A stretch of DNA of 22,246 nucleotides. It comes from Candidatus Dadabacteria bacterium. GTDB taxonomy: Bacteria; Desulfobacterota_D; UBA1144; Nemesobacterales; JADFKM01. The DNA lies in assembly GCA_022564935.1 (NCBI GenBank), contig JADFKM010000034.1, forward strand, positions 1-22,246, given 5' to 3'. Positions 1 to 7,381 of the stretch are shown here, in pieces (position 1 is the stretch's first letter; the number at the start of each line of letters is the position of its first letter). The translations under genes were made by a program, and so were the position numbers. The notes beneath the pieces are model-generated. The model was not told the DNA's origin, ran no database searches, and worked only from the letters and a program-made list of their open reading frames with translations.

Positions 1-148
1 GGAAGAGGTGATCATTACCGACACAATACCCCCGAAAGACTCGACGCTGGCATCCTCGAAGGTAACCGTGCTCACCATAGCCGACCTGCTCGGCGAAACC
101 ATAAGGAGGATAGTGTCGGGAGAGTCGATAAGCACGCTTTTTTCGTAG
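1..148 (+). CDS. prs: Ribose-phosphate pyrophosphokinase (PRPP synthase), C-terminal end only
   Basis: Reading from base 2, the frame stays open for 48 codons to a TAG at 146-148 and gives EEVIITDTIPP...LASSKVTVLTIADLLGE...ESISTLFS. The TDTIPP stretch (the usual TDTIPL-type motif near the PRPP synthase C-terminus), the LLGE helix and the terminal SISTLF are family hallmarks. The enzyme makes phosphoribosyl pyrophosphate from ribose 5-phosphate and ATP in the cytoplasm, for nucleotide, histidine and tryptophan synthesis. The 5' part lies outside the window. rplY follows 31 bases later on the same strand, the common prs-rplY-pth order, so the genes are probably co-transcribed. Recognition is firm although only the tail is visible. 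Confidence 0.9.
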   Translation, partial: EEVIITDTIPPKDSTLASSKVTVLTIADLLGETIRRIVSGESISTLFS

Positions 149-179
149 AACTTAAAGGTACTAACACCAGGAGTTAATC

Positions 180-851
180 ATGGCGCAAAGCAAACTCGAA
201 CTTAAAAAAAGGGACAGAGTCGGAAAGGGCGGGGCAAGGGAAGCCAGAAGGGAGGGTTTTATACCCGCCGTGCTTTACGGAAGGAACACCGAGCCAATAG
301 CGCTTGCCGTAGACCCCCACCTGCTTAAGGAAGCCCTTTCAACCCAGGCCGGCAACAACACGCTGCTCGAGCTTAAGATCGAGAAAGACAAGAAAACAAA
401 GGCCAGGTTCGCATTGATAAAGGAAGTGCAGTACGATTTTCTTACCAGCAAGCCCATCCACTTCGACTTCTATCAGGTGGAGATGGACCAGGAAATTACC
501 ATCAACATCCCGACAAAGATTACAGGACGCTCCCGTGGGGTGCAGGAAGGGGGGATACTGGAAGAAATCATGAGGGAAGTAGAAGTGGAGTGCGTACCCA
601 CAACAATTCCTAACTTCATAGAGATAGACGTAACGGAGCTCGATGTCGGCAAATCCATCCACATCGAGCAGCTGGAGTTCCCCGAGGGCGTAATCCCGAC
701 ACAGCCCCCGACGGCCACTGTGGTTGCAATAGTGGCTCCGAGCGCTCTTGTGGCCGAGGTATCGGAGGAAGAGGAGGCCATGGAGGTGGTGGAGGGAGCA
801 GAAGAATTAGAGGAAACAACTGAAGCGCAGGAGCCTGAAGCTGAAGAGTAG
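180..851 (+). CDS. rplY: 50S ribosomal protein L25 / general stress protein Ctc (long form)
   Basis: This 223-residue protein has the two-domain Ctc-type L25 architecture. An N-terminal 5S rRNA-binding domain (about residues 4-93) contains GKGGAREARREGFIPAVLYG and the FDFYQVEM strand. A C-terminal TL5-like beta domain (about 100-185) contains ITINIPTKITG, GILEEIMREVEVECVP and IEIDVTELDVGKSI. It binds 5S rRNA in the central protuberance of the large subunit. The last 35 residues are a low-complexity Glu-rich tail, usual in long L25 proteins. The ATG is preceded by AGGAG at a good distance (about 167-171). It lies between prs and pth, and pth starts within 15 bases of its stop, so one transcript is likely. 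Confidence 0.95.
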   Translation: MAQSKLELKKRDRVGKGGAREARREGFIPAVLYGRNTEPIALAVDPHLLKEALSTQAGNNTLLELKIEKDKKTKARFALIKEVQYDFLTSKPIHFDFYQVEMDQEITINIPTKITGRSRGVQEGGILEEIMREVEVECVPTTIPNFIEIDVTELDVGKSIHIEQLEFPEGVIPTQPPTATVVAIVAPSALVAEVSEEEEAMEVVEGAEELEETTEAQEPEAEE

Positions 852-866
852 GGCTTGCAGAGCAAT

Positions 867-1499
867 ATGTATTTAGTCGCGGGTCTGGGGAATCCCGGCA
901 CAAAATACTCAGGATCCAGACACAATATCGGTTTTATGTCCGCCGATGGGCTTGCCGGAAGGCTAGAAGGGGGCGAATGGAAAAAGGGGTTCGCAGCGCT
1001 GTATACCGAGATTTATTATGAGAGAGAGAAGCTTTTAGTTTTGAAACCCCAAACATACATGAACAGAAGCGGAGAAGCGGTTCGGGAAGCGGCTAGGTAT
1101 TATAATATCCCTGCCGACAACGTCATTGTACTCCATGATGAAATGGATTTGCCCCTCGGCGCTTTGAAGGTGAAGCAGGGAGGGGGGAGCGCCGGACACA
1201 AGGGCATAATCTCGGTAACCGAGCATCTGGGAACCCCTGAGTTCAAGAGGGTGAGAATAGGGATAGGAAGACCGAAAGGGGGCCTGGACTCCACTGCCCA
1301 TGTGCTAGGGACCTTCGAGAAGAGCCAGACCGACGAGGTCGCCCGGGTAGTCGAAATCTCGGCAGACGCCGTTTGCGAAATCATCAAAAACGGGATTGAA
1401 ATCGCATCAAACAAATACAACAAAAGGAACAAAGAATGCCCGTTAGAATCAAACCAAAGGGACTCACGAATCAAACAACCAAAGAAGGAGGAAGTGTGA
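867..1499 (+). CDS. pth: Peptidyl-tRNA hydrolase
   Basis: Pth releases tRNA from peptidyl-tRNAs that drop off the ribosome. The protein opens with [11 protein letters not shown], carries the catalytic His in the SRHNIGF motif, and has YMNRSGEAV and the HDEMDLPLG loop. The glycine-rich segment reads [10 protein letters not shown]; the position that is Asn114 in E. coli Pth is Lys here, a change in a substrate-contact residue. The ATG at 867 matches the family N-terminus. A TTG at 855 is in frame, would add four residues, and has purine-rich bases before it, so it is a real alternative. The C-terminal 30 or so residues form a basic tail beyond the usual end. hppA starts one base after the stop, which indicates tight coupling. 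Confidence 0.94.
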   Translation: MYLVAGLGNPGTKYSGSRHNIGFMSADGLAGRLEGGEWKKGFAALYTEIYYEREKLLVLKPQTYMNRSGEAVREAARYYNIPADNVIVLHDEMDLPLGALKVKQGGGSAGHKGIISVTEHLGTPEFKRVRIGIGRPKGGLDSTAHVLGTFEKSQTDEVARVVEISADAVCEIIKNGIEIASNKYNKRNKECPLESNQRDSRIKQPKKEEV

Positions 1500-1500
1500 G

Positions 1501-3549
1501 ATGAGCATGTATATAGCCGCTTTTGGAGGCCCAATCCTCGGATTGGCGGGCCTTGTGTACGCCTTTTACGTCTATAGAGAAGTCGTTTCTCTTCCGGAAG
1601 GTACCGAGAAAATGAGAGAAATCGCAGGACACATACACAGAGGAGCCATGGTATTCCTCAAACGTGAATACAGAATAATTTTTGTTTTCGTCCTTATCGT
1701 GTTCGCACTGCTTGCAATTTTCATAAACCTCCCGACGGCAATAGCCTACATCGGCGGCGCGCTGTGCTCAGGAATGGCGGGGTTTTGGGGTATGAACGCA
1801 GCCACCAAGGCCAATGTGCGCACCGCGCAGGCGGCCGCCACTGAGGGACAGGGAAGCGCGCTCGTGGTTGCCTTCAAAGGCGGGAGCGTAATGGGCCTTT
1901 CCGTCGCGAGCCTGGGCCTTCTGGGTCTGTCTGTAGCCTTCGCCCTGGGCATTGGATTGGAGGCCACACCCACAGAGCCCGCGGCTCTGAGCGCATTCGT
2001 TAAACAGTTTGCCGGAATCATAGGCGGGTTCGCGATGGGAGCGAGCTCCGTGGCGCTTTTTGCCAGGATAGGAGGAGGCATATTCACGAAGGCCGCAGAC
2101 GTGGGGGCCGACCTTGTGGGTAAAGTGGAAGCCGGCATCCCGGAGGACGACCCGAGAAACCCTGCCACAATAGCCGACAACGTGGGGGACAACGTGGGGG
2201 ACGTGGCGGGGATGGGCGCCGACCTTTTCGAGTCGTATGTGGGCTCGGTGGTGGCGACCATAGTCATAGCCGCCTCCATGGAGGAAAAACAGATTACGCT
2301 TATGGCACTGCCTATCGTGCTGATAATGCTTGGCACCATCGCATCGATTATCGGAGGGAAATGCGTGGACTGGTTCAAGCACCTTGAGCCTCAGGTCGTA
2401 CTCAGGCGCGCCACACTCTACTCAGGAGCCATATATGTGGCAATCTCTCTTCTGTTCATTCTAGTCATGTCACTGGGGGACAAAATCAGGCCGATGATGG
2501 CCTTCGGAATTTGGGGGGCTTCTGTGATGGGACTTCTCACCGGGGTTCTAATCGGAAGGGTCACCGAGTACTACACCTCGGGCTCTCCCATACGAAAGAT
2601 CGCCAAAGCCTCCGAAACGGGCGTCGGAACTAACATCATTTCGGGTCTTTCGGTGGGAATGATGAGCACGGCGCTGCCGGTGGTGTTTATCGTTTTCGCT
2701 ATAATTATTTCATACAAATTTGCCGGGCTCTACGGGATAGGCATCGCGGCGGTAAGCATGCTCGCCACCATAGGTATTACCATGTCGGTGGACGCCTACG
2801 GCCCCGTGGCCGACAACGCCGGGGGCATTACCGAGATGAGTGGGCTTGGCCCCGACGTAAGAAAGATCACCGACAAGCTTGACTCCCTGGGCAACACCAC
2901 CGCGGCGATAGGGAAAGGATTCGCCATAGGCTCCGCCGCCTTGACCGCACTTGCTCTGTTTGCCGCATATACAAACGCCGTGGGGCTCGAGAGTATAAAC
3001 CTCACCAACAGCAACGTCATAGCCGGCTTGCTGCTCGGAGGCACTGTGCCGTTCATCATAGCTGCCCTCACCATGGGCTCGGTCGGTAAAACGGCAGCGC
3101 AAATGGTCGAAGAAGTGAGGCGTCAGTTCAGGGAGATACCCGGCATTCTGGAAGGGGAAGGCAAGCCCGACTACGAAAAGTGCGTCAGCATATCGACCGA
3201 CTCTTCCCTGAAAGAGATGATAATCCCCGGTGTCACAGCCGTCGTCTCCCCACTAGCTGTGGGATTCATCGGGGGGCCTGAAGCCCTAGGAGGCTTCCTC
3301 GCCGGGGCGTTAGTCACCGGAGTCATGCTGGCGCTCATGATGGCCAACTCGGGCGGTGCCTGGGACAATGCCAAAAAATACATCGAGGAGGGAAACCTAG
3401 GTGGTAAGGGCTCGGACGCCCACAAGGCTGCGGTTGTGGGTGACACCGTGGGAGACCCTTTCAAAGACACTTCGGGTCCCGCGATGAACATACTCATCAA
3501 GCTCATGTCCATTGTGTCTCTGGTGGTAGCTCCGCTGCTCATCCTCTGA
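1501..3549 (+). CDS. hppA: Membrane-bound ion-pumping pyrophosphatase, predicted K+-dependent
   Basis: This 682-residue polytopic protein of about 16 membrane segments hydrolyses cytoplasmic PPi and pumps Na+ and/or H+ outward. The substrate-binding loop [20 protein letters not shown] is present, followed by the Asp series [20 protein letters not shown] (D226, D230, D234, D241, E244 here). A second acidic cluster lies near the C-terminus ([14 protein letters not shown]). In GNTTAAIG the residue that sets K+ dependence is Ala468, with Gly471 after it; K+-independent enzymes have Lys at the first site. E244 sits at the ion-gate position of Na+-pumping enzymes such as that of Thermotoga (E246), whereas plant H+-PPases carry this Glu further along the helix. 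Pump specificity is therefore inferred, not shown. AGGAGG-like bases lie just before the ATG, overlapping the end of pth. Confidence 0.96.
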   Translation: MSMYIAAFGGPILGLAGLVYAFYVYREVVSLPEGTEKMREIAGHIHRGAMVFLKREYRIIFVFVLIVFALLAIFINLPTAIAYIGGALCSGMAGFWGMNAATKANVRTAQAAATEGQGSALVVAFKGGSVMGLSVASLGLLGLSVAFALGIGLEATPTEPAALSAFVKQFAGIIGGFAMGASSVALFARIGGGIFTKAADVGADLVGKVEAGIPEDDPRNPATIADNVGDNVGDVAGMGADLFESYVGSVVATIVIAASMEEKQITLMALPIVLIMLGTIASIIGGKCVDWFKHLEPQVVLRRATLYSGAIYVAISLLFILVMSLGDKIRPMMAFGIWGASVMGLLTGVLIGRVTEYYTSGSPIRKIAKASETGVGTNIISGLSVGMMSTALPVVFIVFAIIISYKFAGLYGIGIAAVSMLATIGITMSVDAYGPVADNAGGITEMSGLGPDVRKITDKLDSLGNTTAAIGKGFAIGSAALTALALFAAYTNAVGLESINLTNSNVIAGLLLGGTVPFIIAALTMGSVGKTAAQMVEEVRRQFREIPGILEGEGKPDYEKCVSISTDSSLKEMIIPGVTAVVSPLAVGFIGGPEALGGFLAGALVTGVMLALMMANSGGAWDNAKKYIEEGNLGGKGSDAHKAAVVGDTVGDPFKDTSGPAMNILIKLMSIVSLVVAPLLIL

Positions 3550-3629
3550 TAAAATGCGGGAGCGAAATCGACATTGAACGAGAGCTAAGACACCATGGCG
3601 ATAACGAACGCTTATGGAGAAAACAAACG

Positions 3630-3658
3630 GTAACAAATTCCAATTATTGAGGTATAAT
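3630..3658 (+). promoter_or_regulatory. Sigma-70-type promoter for the S6-S18/L9 operon
   Basis: GTAACA at 3630-3635 (4 of 6 matches to TTGACA), a 17-base spacer and a perfect TATAAT at 3653-3658. It is followed by about 60 bases of leader before the ATG at 3725. It would let rpsF-rpsR-rplI be expressed separately from the upstream hppA transcript. The call rests on consensus match and position only. Confidence 0.6.
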
Positions 3659-3665
3659 CACTCCT

Positions 3666-3716
3666 GTTGCTCTGAGCCTCCACACTCTCAGGGTCGTTAA
3701 GTCCGAAACGGAGGAA
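3666..3716 (+). promoter_or_regulatory. Structured leader of rpsF: candidate S6:S18 autoregulatory element
   Basis: Between the predicted start of transcription and the S6 start codon are two hairpins. CTGAG (3672-3676) pairs with CTCAG (3687-3691). TCCG (3702-3705) pairs with CGGA (3709-3712) around an AAA loop, and this second stem overlaps the Shine-Dalgarno GGAGGA (3710-3715). Many bacteria control rpsF through a leader that binds the S6:S18 complex at a conserved CCG element resembling its 16S rRNA site. A CCGAAA is present here, but I cannot confirm that the fold matches the known motif. Confidence 0.45.
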
Positions 3717-3724
3717 ATGAATTT

Positions 3725-4336
3725 ATGGTTGAGCCCAAATACTACGAAACGCTCTACGTTACACGCCCGGATATAGGCGAAGATGAGTTGAATAAGACCC
3801 GGGACAAGCTAAAGGCCGCGATCGACAAATGTGAAGGGGAGATAGTTAAATCGAAGAAGTGGGCTGAAAGGAAGCTCTCCTATTCGATAGACAACTACTC
3901 TGAGGGCGTTTACTACATCATGATTTACAAAGCCCTTCCCGGCGTGGTCGGCGAAATGGAGAAGGTACTCACGGGGCCCATGGCCGACGTGCTCAGGTTC
4001 ATCACGGTTGCCATCGACCAAGAGAGGGCGCTCAGCAGCACTGAGCAGACGCCGCCCGAAGAGGTGATTGGAGGTGCGCCACAGCCTAAAAAGAAGAAAA
4101 AGAAAAACCTCATAGCAAAGAAGAAGTACGGCAGGTTCCAGCTGGACAAACTGAAGCCATCGGACCTGGATTACAAAAACGTCGACCTTCTGTCCAAATT
4201 CATCACTGAGAGAAAGAAAATAGTTCCGAAACGCACCTCCGGACTCAGCGCACACGGACAGAGGCTTCTTGCAAGAGCTATAAAGAGGGCGCGCAACGTT
4301 TCGCTTCTGCCATATACGGTGCTCCACGGCAGATAA
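3725..4336 (+). CDS. rpsF-rpsR: In-frame fusion of 30S ribosomal proteins S6 and S18
   Basis: One uninterrupted 203-codon frame encodes both small-subunit proteins. Residues 1 to about 103 are a complete S6 ([51 protein letters not shown]). A 20-residue Pro/Glu/Gly linker follows (about 104-124, [15 protein letters not shown]), then residues 125-203 are a complete S18 (basic Lys tract, [49 protein letters not shown]). S6 and S18 normally come from separate genes and bind 16S rRNA as a heterodimer, so a covalent pair is structurally plausible. The cysteines of zinc-type S18 (YCRFC) are replaced (YGRFQ, residues 135-139). No stop or well-spaced internal Shine-Dalgarno/start pair separates the domains; a GTG in the linker has its purines too close. 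The S6 ATG has GGAGGA about nine bases upstream. A lost base near the junction could mimic a fusion. Confidence 0.9.
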   Translation: MVEPKYYETLYVTRPDIGEDELNKTRDKLKAAIDKCEGEIVKSKKWAERKLSYSIDNYSEGVYYIMIYKALPGVVGEMEKVLTGPMADVLRFITVAIDQERALSSTEQTPPEEVIGGAPQPKKKKKKNLIAKKKYGRFQLDKLKPSDLDYKNVDLLSKFITERKKIVPKRTSGLSAHGQRLLARAIKRARNVSLLPYTVLHGR

Positions 4337-4388
4337 GCGCCGCCCCCGGCGCCTAGGGAGCCTTAATCCATCCGGGGAGGGATAACCG

Positions 4389-4841
4389 ATGAAAGTGATT
4401 CTAACAGACGACGTCGAGTTTCTGGGGATCAAGGGAGAGATAAAAGAGGTAAAAGGGGGCTATGCCCGCAACTACCTTTTCCCCAAGCAGCTGGCAATCG
4501 AAGCCAACGATGGGAATATGAAGGTCTGGGAAGACCTGCACAGACGGATAATTAAAAAAGAGGCTAAAGTCGCCGATGACACACGAGTCCTGGCGGCCGA
4601 GCTCGAGGCCCTCACCATCACAATCAGCGCCAAGGTTGGCGAAGATAAAAAGCTGTTCGGCTCGGTTACATCTCAGAACATAGCGGATATGCTCGAGGAA
4701 AAGGGCTACAAAATATCGAGAAAGGATATAGATATCGATACGGGTATAAAATCTCTAGGCACCTATAACGTCTCCGTTAAGCTTCACTCCAAAGTGGCAT
4801 CGACCATTAAGGTCGAAGTGGTAGAGGAAGAAGAAGCTTAA
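4389..4841 (+). CDS. rplI: 50S ribosomal protein L9
   Basis: This 150-residue protein is of normal L9 length. The N-terminal rRNA-binding domain (1-50) reads MKVILTDDVEFLGIKGE and contains the GYARNYLFPKQLAI signature. A long connecting helix (about 45-80) leads to the C-terminal domain (about 83-146, with KKLFGSVTSQNIADML and IKSLGTYNVSVKLH). L9 binds domain V of 23S rRNA near the L1 stalk and supports translational fidelity. The ATG is preceded by GGGAGGG at correct spacing. It lies 52 bases after the S6-S18 frame and is the last gene of the plus-strand operon. Confidence 0.97.
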   Translation: MKVILTDDVEFLGIKGEIKEVKGGYARNYLFPKQLAIEANDGNMKVWEDLHRRIIKKEAKVADDTRVLAAELEALTITISAKVGEDKKLFGSVTSQNIADMLEEKGYKISRKDIDIDTGIKSLGTYNVSVKLHSKVASTIKVEVVEEEEA

Positions 4842-4864
4842 AGACCCTGGAGCACTTTTGCATC

Positions 4865-4899
4865 TAGCGCCCCGGCCAAGCAAAGGGGCGGGAGCGCTA
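4865..4899. terminator. GC-rich hairpin between convergent genes
   Basis: TAGCGC (4865-4870) pairs with GCGCTA (4894-4899), and inner C-run and G-run segments add imperfect pairing. It lies 23 bases after the L9 stop. Its right arm contains the stop codon of the minus-strand gene that ends at 4897. There is no U-tract on either strand, so it may act as a bidirectional transcript-end hairpin rather than a classical intrinsic terminator. Confidence 0.45.
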
Positions 4900-5721
4900 C
4901 CTTCCCAGACCCCCCATCATCTGTTCCATCGGCACCCTTCTATATCCCTTAGGTGGGAGGAACTCGCTTTCTGCCAACCCGGCTTTTGTAATTTTACTAA
5001 CCTCTTCAACCATCACACCTCCCATAGGCATGTAGGTGACGGTTTTCAAGGGAAACCCGGAACCGTAAACATCGTCCAGCATCTTATCACCCTCGGTTTG
5101 CGGACGGCCGGTCCCTAATCTTCTAAAATCCTTGAAAAAACCGGAAAGCTTCTTCATATCGAACTCTTTTTTGAACACATCTTCCCTGGATATCCACAGC
5201 TCCTCATGGAGCTTGCCGTCCTCATAAATCTCAAACTTTTGCGCCTTGTACCCGGCTATCGTATCTGTTACTCCCGTATCCTTCACTTTTATATTAATCG
5301 GTTGGAACTCCGAGCCCGGAAGTGACTGTCCCTGGGCCTTCATCATTTCTTCTATCTGAGCCCGCTTCTCAGGCGGCAGCTGACTCAATTGAGCCTCAAG
5401 CTCTTTTCCTATCTTGCCGGTTCTCTCCTTCATGTATTTAACGAAATCCACGAGCCTAACCTGAGTGTAGGTCTTTCCGGCTACATCAACATAAATGATT
5501 TCTCCCGTGTTTAGATTAAAGATAGTCTCGACACCGCCGCCCTGCTCATCGAACTTGAGCTTGTTCTCAGACATTAGGATCCTGAACTTTTCACGCTTGG
5601 CGCTTCCCTTCGTATACCTCACCATCTCCGCCACAACTCCAGCGTCGGCAACCCAGGCAGAGCACAGCACAAATACACAGACCGCTAAAAACCACCCAGC
5701 GCTACGGCTTAACCCAATCAT
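4897..5721 (-). CDS. Exported DUF4412-like protein of unknown function
   Basis: This 274-residue protein starts with a Sec-type signal peptide (residues about 1-27: MIGLSR, a hydrophobic core, then WVADAG). The mature part begins VVAEMVRYTKGSAKREKFRI and runs through short strands with the pattern 'phrase of residue properties, then hydrophobic pairs' (FDEQGGGVETIFNLNTGEIIY; GYKAQKFEIYEDGKLHEELWI). This matches DUF4412-type periplasmic proteins whose function is unknown. A Gln/Glu/Met-rich central segment (about 105-135) looks helical. The ATG has AGGAGG nine bases upstream. The gene is the last of the minus-strand block. The family assignment is by fold-like pattern and is moderate; export is well supported. 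Confidence 0.7.
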   Translation of the reverse strand: MIGLSRSAGWFLAVCVFVLCSAWVADAGVVAEMVRYTKGSAKREKFRILMSENKLKFDEQGGGVETIFNLNTGEIIYVDVAGKTYTQVRLVDFVKYMKERTGKIGKELEAQLSQLPPEKRAQIEEMMKAQGQSLPGSEFQPINIKVKDTGVTDTIAGYKAQKFEIYEDGKLHEELWISREDVFKKEFDMKKLSGFFKDFRRLGTGRPQTEGDKMLDDVYGSGFPLKTVTYMPMGGVMVEEVSKITKAGLAESEFLPPKGYRRVPMEQMMGGLGR

Positions 5722-5856
5722 ATGAAATCGCCTCCTGATTCATTTATATCCGCTCTCAAACAGTTTACCTTTAAGTGCGGAAAAACCACCCATTTATAAC
5801 CCCCGGCCGCGCTCTCCCGGGTTCCCCCTTGGGGACGCGCCTCCCCCCCAAAACCA

Positions 5857-6474
5857 CTACAGGCCACCTGTGCCTATGTAGAGGAGGTTTGAGAGGAAGT
5901 GGAACAATATGCTCGGCCAGAGGGTCTTCAGCCTCACATACATATAACCCATCACTATGGAGGGGAAAAACGTAAGAAGACCCTTCAACGAAAACCCCAC
6001 TACCGCTCCGGCGCCCAGAACAGCGACGATAAAATGGGCGGCTGCAAACATTGCGCTCACTATAATAACGCCCCGGATGTTCATGCCGATCTTATTCTGC
6101 AGGTAGCCCCTGAAAAACACCTCCTCAGAGAAAGCCACGACGAACATGTTCAAAACGATCAGAGCCACGATCTCCGGATGTTTCAATACCCTGTCGAGCC
6201 AATGCCACCCTTCTCCTTCCAAAACTCTCAACACAAAAACCAGGTAAACGACGAGAATCAGAGCCGATATGCAGAGCCCCACGAGAAAGCTCCCGGAGTC
6301 CCAGTGGAGACCCTTCAACCCTCCCTCCATAATAAGGGGCGCAGCGACCATTAATAAAACGGAGCCAGGGTATAAAAGGGGCGGATATAGCCTCCCCAGG
6401 AGAGCTACGGCCGTTATGATAAGCAGGTAGGCAAAGAAGTGTCCGTAGCGTTTCAGTATAGGGTGTATTTCCAT
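5857..6474 (-). CDS. CPBP-family intramembrane metalloprotease (CAAX protease/bacteriocin-processing type)
   Basis: This is a polytopic protein of 205 residues if started at the ATG 6472-6474. It carries the three CPBP motifs in order: EEVFFRGYL (E117, E118, R122), FAAAH (H147) and HFLSN (H192, N196). These form the metal site of Rce1-like glutamate/histidine intramembrane proteases. Bacterial members are tied to bacteriocin immunity, surface-protein maturation or unknown roles. An in-frame TTG at 6564 would add 30 residues of poor family character, so I prefer the ATG, although no clear Shine-Dalgarno is visible for it. It lies on the strand of the glycosylation genes, about 200 bases after gtrA; a direct link to them is only suggested by position. 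Confidence 0.85.
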   Translation of the reverse strand: MEIHPILKRYGHFFAYLLIITAVALLGRLYPPLLYPGSVLLMVAAPLIMEGGLKGLHWDSGSFLVGLCISALILVVYLVFVLRVLEGEGWHWLDRVLKHPEIVALIVLNMFVVAFSEEVFFRGYLQNKIGMNIRGVIIVSAMFAAAHFIVAVLGAGAVVGFSLKGLLTFFPSIVMGYMYVRLKTLWPSILFHFLSNLLYIGTGGL

Positions 6475-6640
6475 CGGCAAGACGGCAGGAGCACCGGATG
6501 GGGCAAATGGCCGCAGTTCAAAAAGATGCGGGATTACAATACATGCGGGCAGCCCCACAGTCAATTATGCGCAGGGGGCGTATTGGGCGACCCCGGTTTA
6601 ACGCGTCGGCTATTATTGAACGGAAATCCCTCGGTCGATC

Positions 6641-6678
6641 CCCCCAGGCGAAGCTCCGGCAGCCGGGGCCGAAGGGGG
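6641..6678. other. GC-rich inverted repeat downstream of the gtrA-like gene
   Basis: CCCCC at 6641-6645 pairs with GGGGG at 6674-6678, and an inner CCGG...CCGG dyad (6656-6666) lies in the loop. It lies six bases past the gtrA stop on the minus strand. Neither side has a T-tract, so it may be a transcript-stabilising or pausing hairpin rather than an intrinsic terminator. Confidence 0.35.
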
Positions 6679-6683
6679 TCAAG

Positions 6684-7313
6684 TTAATTTTTAAAAACCA
6701 GGAATTTGTAGCCCAGGAAATTCCAAAATACCGTGATGGCGAGGGCGCTTACGGCCCCGAGGTTGGCCCACACCCCGGGGGTAAAACCCTTGAGGGAAGG
6801 GCCGACAAATTCCACTACTATCGAAGCCGATATGACGTTGATTACTAGAGCCGTCCCGCTCACCCCTGCGAAGAGGATAAACTGCCTGCCTGCCTGCCCC
6901 CCTCCTCCGGCCTCAAATGTCCAGAACCTGTTCCAGGTGTAGCTGTGCAGGAGTGCGACGGAGAACGAAAGGGCCTTGAAGACCGCATAGTAAGCCCCCC
7001 TGTGCGCCCCGGTCTCCAGAATCATCAGGTTCAGCAAACCGATGTCAATGGCCATGTTGGCCGCACCGATGACGGTGAACTTGGCGAACTGATAGAGCAC
7101 ATTGCGGCCCTGCCCCAAGCTGAACGCCGAATACACCACGCCGACCACAACCGCGGGCAGGATAAAGAATGCATACAGCTTATAGCGGAAAAAGGCATCA
7201 AAAAAGGCAATGTCTTCCCTCAGATTGAGGGAGATAAAGATCAAAAAAAACCACATGATAAAACCAAGCGTCAAACACGACAGCCCGTCTGATTTTCGAA
7301 AAGATCTTTTCAT
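6684..7313 (-). CDS. GtrA-like multi-pass membrane protein, candidate lipid-linked sugar translocase
   Basis: The C-terminal 140 residues match the GtrA family: FAKFTVIGAANMAIDIGLLN, then HSYTWNRFWTF, and a last FWNFLGYKFLVFKN, over four membrane segments. GtrA proteins are thought to flip undecaprenyl-phosphate-linked sugars across the inner membrane or to assist glycosyl transfer. At 209 residues it is longer than the usual 120-150, because two extra hydrophobic segments (about 13-30 and 44-66) precede the core. A run of four CTGC repeats (6882-6897) codes for the Gly/Gln loop before the third core helix. No clear Shine-Dalgarno precedes the ATG, so the N-terminus is less certain. The GT2 gene directly upstream on the same strand is its probable partner. 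Confidence 0.85.
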   Translation of the reverse strand: MKRSFRKSDGLSCLTLGFIMWFFLIFISLNLREDIAFFDAFFRYKLYAFFILPAVVVGVVYSAFSLGQGRNVLYQFAKFTVIGAANMAIDIGLLNLMILETGAHRGAYYAVFKALSFSVALLHSYTWNRFWTFEAGGGGQAGRQFILFAGVSGTALVINVISASIVVEFVGPSLKGFTPGVWANLGAVSALAITVFWNFLGYKFLVFKN

Positions 7314-7381
7314 ATACTAAATCCAGGCCCGCACAGAAGCCTAATAAAAACAAACCATCTCTGCCAAAGCGCTCAGCTCTC

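Noticed and set aside
1746-2378. Long minus-strand open frames (over 200 codons) opposite hppA
   Set aside because: They are shadows of the strongly biased codons of hppA, with composition typical of antisense translation.
4062-4075. Independent S18 start at the GTG in the linker
   Set aside because: The purine run GAAGAG directly abuts the GTG, leaving no proper spacing for initiation; kept only as a possibility in the fusion entry.
6475-6564. N-terminal extension of the CPBP protease to a TTG start
   Set aside because: The extra 30 residues do not look like the family, and an ATG with a normal N-terminus follows.
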